Positions 52,857-60,388 of a stretch of DNA of 64,000 nucleotides are shown in pieces. Every line of letters begins with the position of its first letter. Within the stretch, counting starts at the first letter, position 1. The DNA is from CAADGU01 sp964467705. Its GTDB lineage: Bacteria; Chloroflexota; Anaerolineae; Promineifilales; Promineifilaceae. The translations under genes and the position numbers were made by a program. Where the stretch lies: the NCBI GenBank assembly GCA_964467705.1, contig CAYXUZ010000003.1, positions 35,003 through 99,002 on the forward strand, given 5' to 3'. The notes beneath the pieces were generated by a model. It made no database searches. It was given only the letters and a program-made list of their open reading frames with translations, and was not told the DNA's origin.

Positions 52857-53513
52857 TCACCCCATTACCTCATCAAGTCTCGCGGCCACTTCATGCAGTG
52901 AAGAATACACAGCATAAACATGGCCGAAATCAGCGTCGGCTGTGTGCCCATTGGGAATGGCAATCACCGTCATGCCCGCCGCCATTGCTGCCTGGCTGCC
53001 AGGCGCCGAATCTTCCAAAGCCAGACAGTCTACCGGGTCAATGCCCAGTCGTGCTGCTGCCAACAAGTAGAGATCAGGAGCCGGTTTGCCATGGGCCACC
53101 TCATCACCGCAAGCAGTGGCAGACACGGCCTCTGCCAGCCCAAGCTGCCCCAAAATCTCTTCCACGTGGCGGCGTCCACTGGATGAGGCCACCGCCCAGG
53201 GAATCTCCCGCGCAGCAATGGCCGTTTGTAATGCCATCAACCCTGGCATCACCGGGACGCCTTGCGCCCGGATGCGGGCATAAATGACGGCCCTTTGCGC
53301 TACAATTTCCGGTACACTAAGCGGAATCTTGAACGCTTCGCGGACGAGCGCGCCACTCACGTCGGCGCGCAGACCAATGATCTGGCTTTGCATCGCGTCG
53401 CTGATCTGGCCGCCATACGGCCGTAAAAATTCATCCCACGCCTGCCTTGACAATGGCTCGCTATCCACCATTAACCCATCCATATCAAACACAATCGCGC
53501 GTAATTTCTTCAA
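52857..53513 (-). CDS. HAD-superfamily hydrolase, beta-phosphoglucomutase-like
   Basis: The 218-residue protein has HAD motif I FDMDGLMVDSEPLS, motif II WAVASSSGRRHVEEIL, the motif III lysine in HGKPAPDLYLLAA and motif IV ALEDSAPGSQAAMAAGM. The cap domain and sequence HGKPAPD fit the beta-phosphoglucomutase/sugar phosphatase group (DhaA-like subfamily IA). It starts eight bases after the stop of the VWA-FHA gene and is probably cotranscribed with it. The substrate, probably a phosphorylated sugar, is unknown. Confidence 0.9.
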   Translation of the reverse strand: MKKLRAIVFDMDGLMVDSEPLSRQAWDEFLRPYGGQISDAMQSQIIGLRADVSGALVREAFKIPLSVPEIVAQRAVIYARIRAQGVPVMPGLMALQTAIAAREIPWAVASSSGRRHVEEILGQLGLAEAVSATACGDEVAHGKPAPDLYLLAAARLGIDPVDCLALEDSAPGSQAAMAAGMTVIAIPNGHTADADFGHVYAVYSSLHEVAARLDEVMG

Positions 53514-53521
53514 TCTGTTTA

Positions 53522-55438
53522 TTACTCCTTTGCTTTCTCATCTTCATCATCTGGTGGACGCAGTTGCACGCGCAGCGCGATACGTCCCAACTGAACCACG
53601 TCACCATCTTGCATGGGGCGTGGGCTGAGGCCTAACCGTTCGTGGTTGAGAAAAACCCCACTTTCACCGCCTTCGTCATACAACCAGTAACGGCCGTTGC
53701 GCCAGCGCACCCGTGCATGAAGCGGCGAAACCGAACGGTCGGCCAGCGTGATTTGTCCCTCCATCTCCGCCCGGCCGATGGTCATGGTATCTAATTCAAC
53801 AAGAAATTGCTGCTTTACCTGCATCGCTTCGTCCAGCAATAACAGCAGGAGCGGCAGACGCTCATCTTCGACGCTGGACACATTCTCTTTAGCCGCCTGT
53901 GCTTGCTGCCAGGCAGCGCGGCGCTCCGCACGCACCGTATCCAACAACACCCGTTGCCGATACCGTTTGTAGCTGCGCAGCATCACCAGCACCAACCCCA
54001 AAAGCCCCAATCCCACCAGAATAGTAAGCAACGTGTTTTGGGGCAAAGTGACCAGTTCCACCACCTGGGCAACGGCCGGTGGTGTTGGCGAAGGTGCAGG
54101 CGTGGGCGTGGGCGGCTGCGGCCGTTCCACCACCACCGTCACAATGACCGGATCAGACACGGCCGTATACCCCAGTTCATCTGTTACTTCAACTACCAGC
54201 TCATAAGCGCCTACGTCGGCGTTTTGCACTGGCCAATCTAGCAGTAACATGCCCATTTCGTCTGGTTGCGGGGTGGTCAACTGCGGCTGCAATGTACCGT
54301 TAACCCGAAAAGTCACATTTGTCAGGGCGCGTGGACGGCCGTCAGGCCAGTTGATCTGCACCGGCACGGGCTGAATAGTGGGTTGTAATTCGGTCAGGGG
54401 GGTATCTTCGGCCGTGCCCACCCGGCGAATTACAGTTCTGCCGAGGGCAAGTTCTGCCGTCGGTGGTTCGATGGTCAGGTCTAAATCGGTCACGGCCGTA
54501 GCAGTACCTAAATTTGCCGTCAATGGATAAACACCACTGGCCCGCAGCAGCGAACGATAGGTGATTTGGGGCCGGTTGCTCTCTTGCTGCCAGCGTAGAA
54601 AAATGGGGTCGGCCCGTTCAGAGCGCGGCACATGGACATGAAACCCACCGGTTGGCTCGGCCAACGCCGCCGCATTTCCGATGTCTTCCAGGCTGGCTTC
54701 TGGCCCTAAGATACCGGCAAAGATAGGCACATCAGCCGCTTGTGCGGCGGCTGTTAAAGCCGGGTAATCGAGAAACTGACTCAACCGGCGTGATTCGCTA
54801 AGCAACAAAATGGCCTGGTAACGGCCGTCTCCACTTAGCTCCGCCGTGTGCCCAATCGCATCTAGCACCTGTTGATTAACTGGCCCTGCTTCTGCCAGAT
54901 TTTGTGGGTTGTAAGCAGCCAGAGCGTTGATCACTTCTTCAGGCGAAGTGGCGTCTTGTACCAAAAATTCGCTGCCCGTATTGGTGCTATCTGGCACAAT
55001 CACTGATACCCTATCCAATCCAGAAGGACTCATAAAACGGGTAGCAAAGCGGCTAATACTTTCCTTCACTTCATCCAGGCGTGTCACTTCATCACCATCA
55101 GCCAACAACAAGGTACTGTCGGCATCAATAACAAAGACAATATCCCCCCCTACGGGCACATAGCGCACCTCAAAATCGCTGATGGGAACACCATTTTCGC
55201 GCAAACGCAGGTTGCTAAGCTCCGCTGTGGTCAGCGGCGTCCCGGCGGCATTGACCGCACGCAGGTTCACACGCACGGTGGGGAAGGCAGAGGTATCGGG
55301 TTCGCCGAGTGTCAGGCCGGTTTCTTGCGCCACCAGGGGCACGGCCGTGAGCAACAACCAGCCTACCAGTGCAGTTAAAACCAGTTTTTTTGTCATCACC
55401 ATGACGCCACCAATACCACCGTTTTCCCTACGCTTCAC
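53522..55438 (-). CDS. Membrane-spanning protein with outer VWA and cytoplasmic FHA domain
   Basis: The 638-residue protein has a signal sequence (TKKLVLTALVGWLLLTAVPL), a VWA-like domain outside the cell at about residues 95-280 (VGGDIVFVIDADSTLLLADG, where DADST replaces the usual DxSxS), beta domains, a Pro/Thr stalk, one membrane segment at about 462-485 (LLTILVGLGLLGLVLVML), a basic helical linker and an FHA domain at the end (TIGRAEMEGQITLADRSVSPLHARVRW, ESGVFLN). FHA domains bind phosphothreonine, so it may link an external event to Ser/Thr kinase signalling. GTG 55438 has GAGG upstream; ATG 55402 is the alternative. It is divergent from a protein of the same architecture. Confidence 0.82.
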   Translation of the reverse strand: MKRRENGGIGGVMVMTKKLVLTALVGWLLLTAVPLVAQETGLTLGEPDTSAFPTVRVNLRAVNAAGTPLTTAELSNLRLRENGVPISDFEVRYVPVGGDIVFVIDADSTLLLADGDEVTRLDEVKESISRFATRFMSPSGLDRVSVIVPDSTNTGSEFLVQDATSPEEVINALAAYNPQNLAEAGPVNQQVLDAIGHTAELSGDGRYQAILLLSESRRLSQFLDYPALTAAAQAADVPIFAGILGPEASLEDIGNAAALAEPTGGFHVHVPRSERADPIFLRWQQESNRPQITYRSLLRASGVYPLTANLGTATAVTDLDLTIEPPTAELALGRTVIRRVGTAEDTPLTELQPTIQPVPVQINWPDGRPRALTNVTFRVNGTLQPQLTTPQPDEMGMLLLDWPVQNADVGAYELVVEVTDELGYTAVSDPVIVTVVVERPQPPTPTPAPSPTPPAVAQVVELVTLPQNTLLTILVGLGLLGLVLVMLRSYKRYRQRVLLDTVRAERRAAWQQAQAAKENVSSVEDERLPLLLLLLDEAMQVKQQFLVELDTMTIGRAEMEGQITLADRSVSPLHARVRWRNGRYWLYDEGGESGVFLNHERLGLSPRPMQDGDVVQLGRIALRVQLRPPDDEDEKAKE

Positions 55439-55536
55439 ACCCTATACCTCATGCTTTATGTTTACTTTATGGGCATGGTTTGATATTATAACACGGACAT
55501 ACCAGGGAGCAGGGACAGTGAGAAAAAGGCGCAACA

Positions 55537-57387
55537 ATGGGCAAAGCTCAACTATCAATAACCAATCAACAATTATCAATGGGCATTTCTCGATCATTTT
55601 TCATCCGCTTGCCGGGAGTGCTGTTGCTCCTTTTGCTGCTGGGAACAACGCCGTTGCAGGCTCAGGAAAGCGAACCAACACCGGTAGAACGCTTAACCAT
55701 TACCGGGACCAGCGCCGAAAGTCTACCGGCGATTGAAGTGCGGCTGTACGGCCGTGACGCGCAAGGTAATCCGCTCGATCTGGCCCGTGAGACACTGGAC
55801 ATTCAGCATGGCGGCCAACCTGTTGGCCCGATCAACTACCAGGGGGCGCACCGCACCGGCACACTTACCATCTTTCTCATTGACATTCCTACCGGCGTTC
55901 AGGCACAACTGCCTGCACTGCAAGAAGCGATCAATCAGTATGCCAGCCCAGGCAACATGATGGAGCAGGTGGACTACACGGCCGTTTATCAAGTCGGCGC
56001 ATCGCAGGCTCAAGAATTGTTAGCTCCCACCAACTTTCACAACAGTGTCCGCAACCTGTTTGCGGAACCACTCACACCAGAGGCTGGCGCTACAGCCCTG
56101 TACGACAGCGCCCTCAACCTGCTCGAACGCGCAGCCAGTCTTAATCCCAACCCAGACATGCCCATCCACCTGGTTTTGATGACAGACGGCACAGACGCCG
56201 TCAGCACCGCCAGTGGTAATGGCGTTAGCAGCCGTGCTGCCGAATTGGGCATTCCTGTTCATACTGTCTGGCTAGAAAACAGTGACATCACCAATGCTGC
56301 GCCGGGTCAGGATTACCTCGCCGGTCTGGCCGCTGCCAGTGGTGGCGTGGCAATACAATTGAACAATACAGCCGAACTTCCACTCATCTGGAACCGCATT
56401 GCCGGATTTCGTGATCAGGCGCGCATTCGCTACCAGCCCCTCAACCTTACAGGGGGCACGTTCCCCATTCAAGTTTCCTTGAAGGATTTGCCGTGGATAA
56501 CGGCCGAATCTGAAGTAACCATTCCCGCCAACATCCCCAGTGTGGTTATTAACCTGCCGCCGGAGGCCCGCACCCTTTCTCTGCCCAACCTGGAAGAACC
56601 GGTGCGCCTGCGCCTGGAAACCCAGGTTTCCTGGCTGGACGGTGAAGAACGGGCAATTGAGGCTGCTCAACTCATTATCAACAATGACACTACCACGCCC
56701 TATGAGATTCCGGTGGCCAGCCTGAACGAATTTGTAGCCGAAGTGACTAATCTGACCTATGGCAATAATACAGTAGAGGTAGTGGTACTGGACAGCCAGG
56801 GCATGCGCGCCACCAGTCCAACAGTGATGTTAACCGTAAATGAAGGGCGGCGTGATGTACCTTCTGATCTGGACGGGGGCAATCAGGTGGCCCGTCTGAT
56901 TGTGCGACTGTTTACATTTTTGCTGGTGGCCGCGCTAATTGGCGGTTTGCTTTTCTTTTTGTGGCAGCGGGGGACATTCTCCCGGTTGAGCGGCAAACGT
57001 GAGGGAAACCGCCGTTCTCGTCGCCGAGGTGGCCCGACAACTACCATTACAGAGGCGGAACCGGTGGCACAGAGTACGGCCGTGACCGGCTACCTGGATG
57101 TGCTGGAATCCGTCTCCCGTATGAATTCGCCCATTCCGCTACAGGGGACGCTCATTCGCCTTGGCCGCAGCCCGGCACAATGTGAGATCGCCTTTGAAAA
57201 CGACATTACCATGTCACGCCTTCATGCCAATCTCCAACGCGAAGGAAACGATTACCGCCTTTTCGACGAAAACAGCACCAGCGGTACTTTTGTCAATGAA
57301 CGACAGGTGCCAGAGTATGGCATTCAACTTGTGGACGGGGACGAGATTCACCTGGGCGCCGTGCATCTGCGGTATCGCCGGGTGTAA
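55537..57387 (+). CDS. Second VWA-TM-FHA membrane protein, divergent paralogue
   Basis: The 616-residue protein repeats the layout of its divergent neighbour: signal (LPGVLLLLLLLGTTPLQAQ), VWA region at about residues 95-290 (IFLIDIPTG, HLVLMTDGTDAVS), beta-rich stalk domains (VSWLDGEERAIEAAQLI), one membrane segment at about 450-472 and a C-terminal FHA domain (IRLGRSPAQCEIAFENDITM, SRLHANLQRE, NSTSGTFVNER). Sequence identity to the neighbour is low but the order is the same, so an ancient duplication is likely. ATG 55537 (with AAGG upstream) or 55579 may be the start; the 14 residues between them are encoded by a repeat-like stretch. It converges on the hydrolase gene. Confidence 0.82.
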   Translation: MGKAQLSITNQQLSMGISRSFFIRLPGVLLLLLLLGTTPLQAQESEPTPVERLTITGTSAESLPAIEVRLYGRDAQGNPLDLARETLDIQHGGQPVGPINYQGAHRTGTLTIFLIDIPTGVQAQLPALQEAINQYASPGNMMEQVDYTAVYQVGASQAQELLAPTNFHNSVRNLFAEPLTPEAGATALYDSALNLLERAASLNPNPDMPIHLVLMTDGTDAVSTASGNGVSSRAAELGIPVHTVWLENSDITNAAPGQDYLAGLAAASGGVAIQLNNTAELPLIWNRIAGFRDQARIRYQPLNLTGGTFPIQVSLKDLPWITAESEVTIPANIPSVVINLPPEARTLSLPNLEEPVRLRLETQVSWLDGEERAIEAAQLIINNDTTTPYEIPVASLNEFVAEVTNLTYGNNTVEVVVLDSQGMRATSPTVMLTVNEGRRDVPSDLDGGNQVARLIVRLFTFLLVAALIGGLLFFLWQRGTFSRLSGKREGNRRSRRRGGPTTTITEAEPVAQSTAVTGYLDVLESVSRMNSPIPLQGTLIRLGRSPAQCEIAFENDITMSRLHANLQREGNDYRLFDENSTSGTFVNERQVPEYGIQLVDGDEIHLGAVHLRYRRV

Positions 57388-57399
57388 AAGCAAGTCTCT

Positions 57400-58086
57400 C
57401 TAAACCACAAATGGCTCGTCAACGGCAGGTACAATTGGTTGGACGGCCGTGTTCGCCCGCACCCGGTTTGCCCAATCCGCCACATCCACAGCAATAGGGG
57501 GCCAGGTGTTATAATGGCCGGGAATAACCACTTTGGGATTGAGATATTCCAGCGCCAGCAGCGAATCGTCCGGCCCCATCGTGTAGTTATCACCGATAGG
57601 CAGAATAGCTACATCTAGCCCCACCACACCAATCAAACCCATGTCAGAAAACAGGGCCGTATCGCCGGAGATGTAGATGGTACGGCCGTCTACATGCAGC
57701 AAAAACCCACCAGGGTCGCCGCCATAACTGCCATCGGGCAGGCCGGAACTGTGCAGCGCAGGCGTCATTTTTACACGGCCAAAGGGAAAGTTGTAGCCAC
57801 CGCCGGTGTTCATGGCATGGCAGTTGTCGTGTCCCTGTTTCATAATCCAGTTGGCAATCTCAAAGTTACTGATGACTTGTGCCCCGGTGCGCTTTGCCAG
57901 CGACACCGTATCGGCAATGTGGTCCATATGGCCGTGCGTTTGCAGAATGTAATCGGCAGCTACATCGGTTACGGCCATCTTCGCCGCCGGGTTGTTAGGG
58001 GCAAAAAACGGGTCAACCACCAGTCGCGTACCGTTCACATTCAACGAAAAAGTAGCATGTCCGTGCCAGGTAATAGAAATGGTCAT
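57400..58086 (-). CDS. UPF0173 family metal-dependent hydrolase (metallo-beta-lactamase fold)
   Basis: The 228-residue protein matches UPF0173 closely: ITWHGHATFSLNVNGTRLVVDPFF, then THGHMDHIADTVSLAKRT (metal-binding THGHxDH), NTGGGYNFPFGRVKMTPALHSS, YISGDTALFSDM (metal-binding Asp) and VIPGHYNTWPP (metal-binding His). All ligands for a two-metal site are present. The natural substrate of the family is unknown. AAAGGAGGTTCCC gives a strong ribosome binding site. The end is 12 bases from the end of the convergent VWA-FHA gene. Confidence 0.94.
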   Translation of the reverse strand: MTISITWHGHATFSLNVNGTRLVVDPFFAPNNPAAKMAVTDVAADYILQTHGHMDHIADTVSLAKRTGAQVISNFEIANWIMKQGHDNCHAMNTGGGYNFPFGRVKMTPALHSSGLPDGSYGGDPGGFLLHVDGRTIYISGDTALFSDMGLIGVVGLDVAILPIGDNYTMGPDDSLLALEYLNPKVVIPGHYNTWPPIAVDVADWANRVRANTAVQPIVPAVDEPFVV

Positions 58087-58096
58087 GGGAACCTCC

Positions 58097-58150
58097 TTTG
58101 GGAATTAGGAATTTTGAATTAGGAAATATGAAGGGTGGGCACCCTTCATA
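58097..58150. repeat. Short tandem word GGAATTAGGAATTTTGAATTAGG and a perfect 11-base hairpin
   Basis: GGAATTAGGAATT and GAATTAGGAA repeat at 58100-58125. TATGAAGGGTG (58127-58137) pairs perfectly with 58140-58150 around two bases. It lies upstream of the hydrolase start and is another stutter-type spacer. Confidence 0.6.
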
Positions 58151-58203
58151 AGGTTGCTATCAGGAAAGTATATGGAGCAAAGGAGGTGGCGTCAAACGAG
58201 GGG

Positions 58204-58241
58204 AAAAAGAAAACGGCCGTCTTGGTGAGGACGACCGTTTA
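58204..58241 (-). terminator. Terminator of the transglycosylase gene, built on ACGGCCGT
   Basis: AAACGGCCGTC (58211-58221) pairs with GACGACCGTTT (58230-58240) with one mismatch. Read leftward it is followed by TTTTCTTTTT. It lies 75 bases beyond the transglycosylase stop. Here the iterated octamer forms one arm of a functional-looking stem. Confidence 0.75.
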
Positions 58242-58315
58242 CCAAATAAGCCAGAAAACAGTTGAAAACCTGCTGCTTTATCTTCGCGCTGCTTTGCGCT
58301 TTTTGCGGACCACAA

Positions 58316-59125
58316 TCAGCGCAAGCCCAGGTTAGCTGCTGCACGGGCACAGCCGCCGGCCCCGCCAGCCGCCAACCACTCATTCAATCGGGCGCTCTCT
58401 CCACGACCGGCGGTCGCATCTTCATAAATGCCCGTAGCCCAGTAATAATAACGCTGCGTTTCGGCCGGCCAATTTTCATAACTCTTCACCGCATTACCCG
58501 GCCCGCCATTATACCCGGCAAAAGCCAGCCCTGATTCGCCAAACTGAGCAATCAAGGTTGCCAGAAAAGACATCCCTCTCAGCGCATTGGTATTCGGGTC
58601 AAAGGCATTTTCGCCTGGCTGAAAATGAAAAGGCATCACCTGGAACAACCCCTGCGCCCCGGCAATGGATAACGCCGCCGGGTCACCGCAAGACTCAATT
58701 TGCATCACCGTCGCCACCATGTTGGGGTCTAGACCATGTTCGGCAGCCCAGGCCAAAATTTGCGGCGTCCAATGTTGCACTTCTCGGGTAAAAAGAGGGG
58801 CGATGCCACCACCGTTGTAGGTGGTGACATCAGCCGTGTTGGCGGCAACATGATTCTCTGAACCATTGTTGGCTATACTCGTACCCCGAATACGTGGCGC
58901 AGCCAGACCTACAAATAACAATGTGCCCACCACCACAAAAGCCAGAATGATCATCATGCGTTGCTGAATGGGATGCATACCATAATGAGTATACTCTCCC
59001 GGCCACAATCCTTCACCCTCAACCCAATAATCATTTATCTCGTCATATACCGGTATCGGCTGTGGAACAGGCGCTCTGCGCGTGACAGGTTGTCTTTGGG
59101 GATAACGTTGTTCGTAAACAGTCAT
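58316..59125 (-). CDS. Membrane-anchored lytic transglycosylase (SLT domain)
   Basis: ATG 59125 has GAGGT five bases upstream, giving 269 residues. A cytoplasmic Arg/Pro-rich N-terminus (about 55 residues) precedes one membrane segment (IILAFVVVGTLLFVGLAA, about 58-76). The SLT catalytic domain begins near residue 118: WAAEHGLDPNMVATVMQIES with the catalytic Glu, then GAQGLFQVMPFHF and LAFAGYNGGPGNAV. It cleaves peptidoglycan glycan strands. Two cysteines, in ESCGD and near the C-terminus, could form a disulfide. It has its own terminator and follows the four-TM gene in the same direction. Confidence 0.9.
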   Translation of the reverse strand: MTVYEQRYPQRQPVTRRAPVPQPIPVYDEINDYWVEGEGLWPGEYTHYGMHPIQQRMMIILAFVVVGTLLFVGLAAPRIRGTSIANNGSENHVAANTADVTTYNGGGIAPLFTREVQHWTPQILAWAAEHGLDPNMVATVMQIESCGDPAALSIAGAQGLFQVMPFHFQPGENAFDPNTNALRGMSFLATLIAQFGESGLAFAGYNGGPGNAVKSYENWPAETQRYYYWATGIYEDATAGRGESARLNEWLAAGGAGGCARAAANLGLR

Positions 59126-59182
59126 GTCTACCTCATACAAAGATTGATTGGTTCAATCGCAGCAGATTGAACCAATCCATTT

Positions 59183-60058
59183 TTAATGTCGGTTACGTGG
59201 CCGTGCCTGCACGCCGTTAATGGGTGGTCGGCGAGTTACTTCTGGTCGAGGGGGGCGTTGGCGCACCCGCGATGTGGGCGAAACATAGGGTGAACCGGGC
59301 GTTGGCGGCGGAGTTGGTTGTGTGGGCTGGGACGGTTTTGCCATAATTGGTTCGTATTGCAGTTCTTCGGTGAAACTGGCCTGTGGCATGGGCGCAGACA
59401 CCGGTTTGGGCGCGGGTCGGTTGACGCGGCTACGTTGGGGGGTGGTATGAGGACGGTTCACGGCCGTTGGCTGTTGTTCCAGCGCCGGCCGTTTTTGGGC
59501 CGGACGGGCATATCCTGTGTTTGTCTTGCCCGTGTTGTGGATTTCAAACAGGTGCTCACCAGCTACGGAGAATGCACCGATGAACAGGATGCGGGTCAGC
59601 CAGACCAACACGGCCACAAAAATGGGTACATATAGCAGGAGTTGTTCACGGCTGAGTACCTCATTGCCAAAGTTGTGATTCAGCAGCGCCAGAGAGACGG
59701 CCCACCAGGTGAGGATGGCGTTCATGGTCGCTCCCAACAGCCAGGCGCCGGTGAGGTACCATACTTCCTTTGGTTCGTCCGCGCCGCGCTCCGGGGTGAA
59801 GATGCGGATGAGACCGGCAAAATCTATGGAGCAAAAAGCCAGCGCCAGAATGGTAGCCCAGGCAATGCCCAGGAACTCAATATCGCCCAGGATACTGCGG
59901 AGGGCATACTGGCTGGTGTCGAAGTTAAAAATCTCAAAAGCAACCAGCGCCACCAGTAGGACGCCGCCAACTAGCAACTTCTTGGGTACGCTTTCTCCCA
60001 ACTGAGAGAGTCGGTTGCCAACTGCACTTTTGGAGTGAAAGTATTGACTGTTTCTCAT
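59183..60058 (-). CDS. Four-TM membrane protein with long Pro-rich cytoplasmic tail
   Basis: The 291-residue protein has four membrane segments at about residues 27-45, 62-82, 100-122 and 138-160 (VPIFVAVLVWLTRILFIGAF). A basic, Pro/Gln-rich tail of about 110 residues follows (RPAPKPVSAPMPQASFTEEL). The tail is low-complexity and probably flexible. I do not know the family. The neighbouring transglycosylase, read in the same direction, also has an Arg/Pro-rich cytoplasmic part, which hints at a shared cell-envelope site, but this is only suggestive. Confidence 0.65.
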   Translation of the reverse strand: MRNSQYFHSKSAVGNRLSQLGESVPKKLLVGGVLLVALVAFEIFNFDTSQYALRSILGDIEFLGIAWATILALAFCSIDFAGLIRIFTPERGADEPKEVWYLTGAWLLGATMNAILTWWAVSLALLNHNFGNEVLSREQLLLYVPIFVAVLVWLTRILFIGAFSVAGEHLFEIHNTGKTNTGYARPAQKRPALEQQPTAVNRPHTTPQRSRVNRPAPKPVSAPMPQASFTEELQYEPIMAKPSQPTQPTPPPTPGSPYVSPTSRVRQRPPRPEVTRRPPINGVQARPRNRH

Positions 60059-60130
60059 GGCTTATCCTCTTTTCCACTAATTTGCCCCTCTGCTAGAGGC
60101 TTTTTGAGGCTACCCAATTGTCGTTATTTT

Positions 60131-60172
60131 ACTGATGACCATTTTGGGGTAGCTGGCAAAATGATCATCAGT
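60131..60172. repeat. 16-base inverted repeat between divergent genes
   Basis: ACTGATGACCATTTTG (60131-60146) pairs with 60157-60172 with one mismatch around a 10-base loop. It lies about 75 bases upstream of the four-TM gene start. It could be an operator or a leader structure. The wider spacer (60059-60388) holds no gene. Confidence 0.7.
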
Positions 60173-60230
60173 TGTATGCAGGGAGGGGATAGCCGGGGGC
60201 GCATCCGGCTGATCCCTGTAGAAAAGTGTG

Positions 60231-60246
60231 CGGAACATCTGTTCTA
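60231..60246. promoter_or_regulatory. Possible LexA-type (SOS) box
   Basis: GAACATCTGTTC (60233-60244) fits the GAAC-N4-GTTC form of the Gram-positive LexA box. A weaker relative, GCACACGTGTTC, lies near 60260. No known SOS gene is adjacent, so this is tentative. Confidence 0.3.
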
Positions 60247-60320
60247 GCATAAAAATAGCACACGTGTTCTATGCCGTCAAGCAGGAATGTTCCAAATTGT
60301 GGCAGTAGGTGTCACAGAGG

Positions 60321-60382
60321 GTGTTCAGGTGTTCACGTGTTCGCGTGAACACTTGAGTACCTGAACACTTGAGCACTATAAT
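60321..60382. repeat. Stutter hairpin, word GTGTTCAGGT, followed by a -10 box
   Basis: GTGTTCAGGT pairs exactly with ACCTGAACAC near 60359-60368, with inner GTTCACG/CGTGAAC arms, ending at about 60374. TATAAT follows at 60377-60382, six bases before the ATG at 60389, so the next gene's mRNA is probably leaderless. Confidence 0.7.
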
Positions 60383-60388
60383 TGCGCT

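Noticed and set aside
52716..52901. 61-codon rightward ORF between the kinase and HAD genes
   Set aside because: It overlaps the HAD gene end and has no start signal or recognisable sequence.
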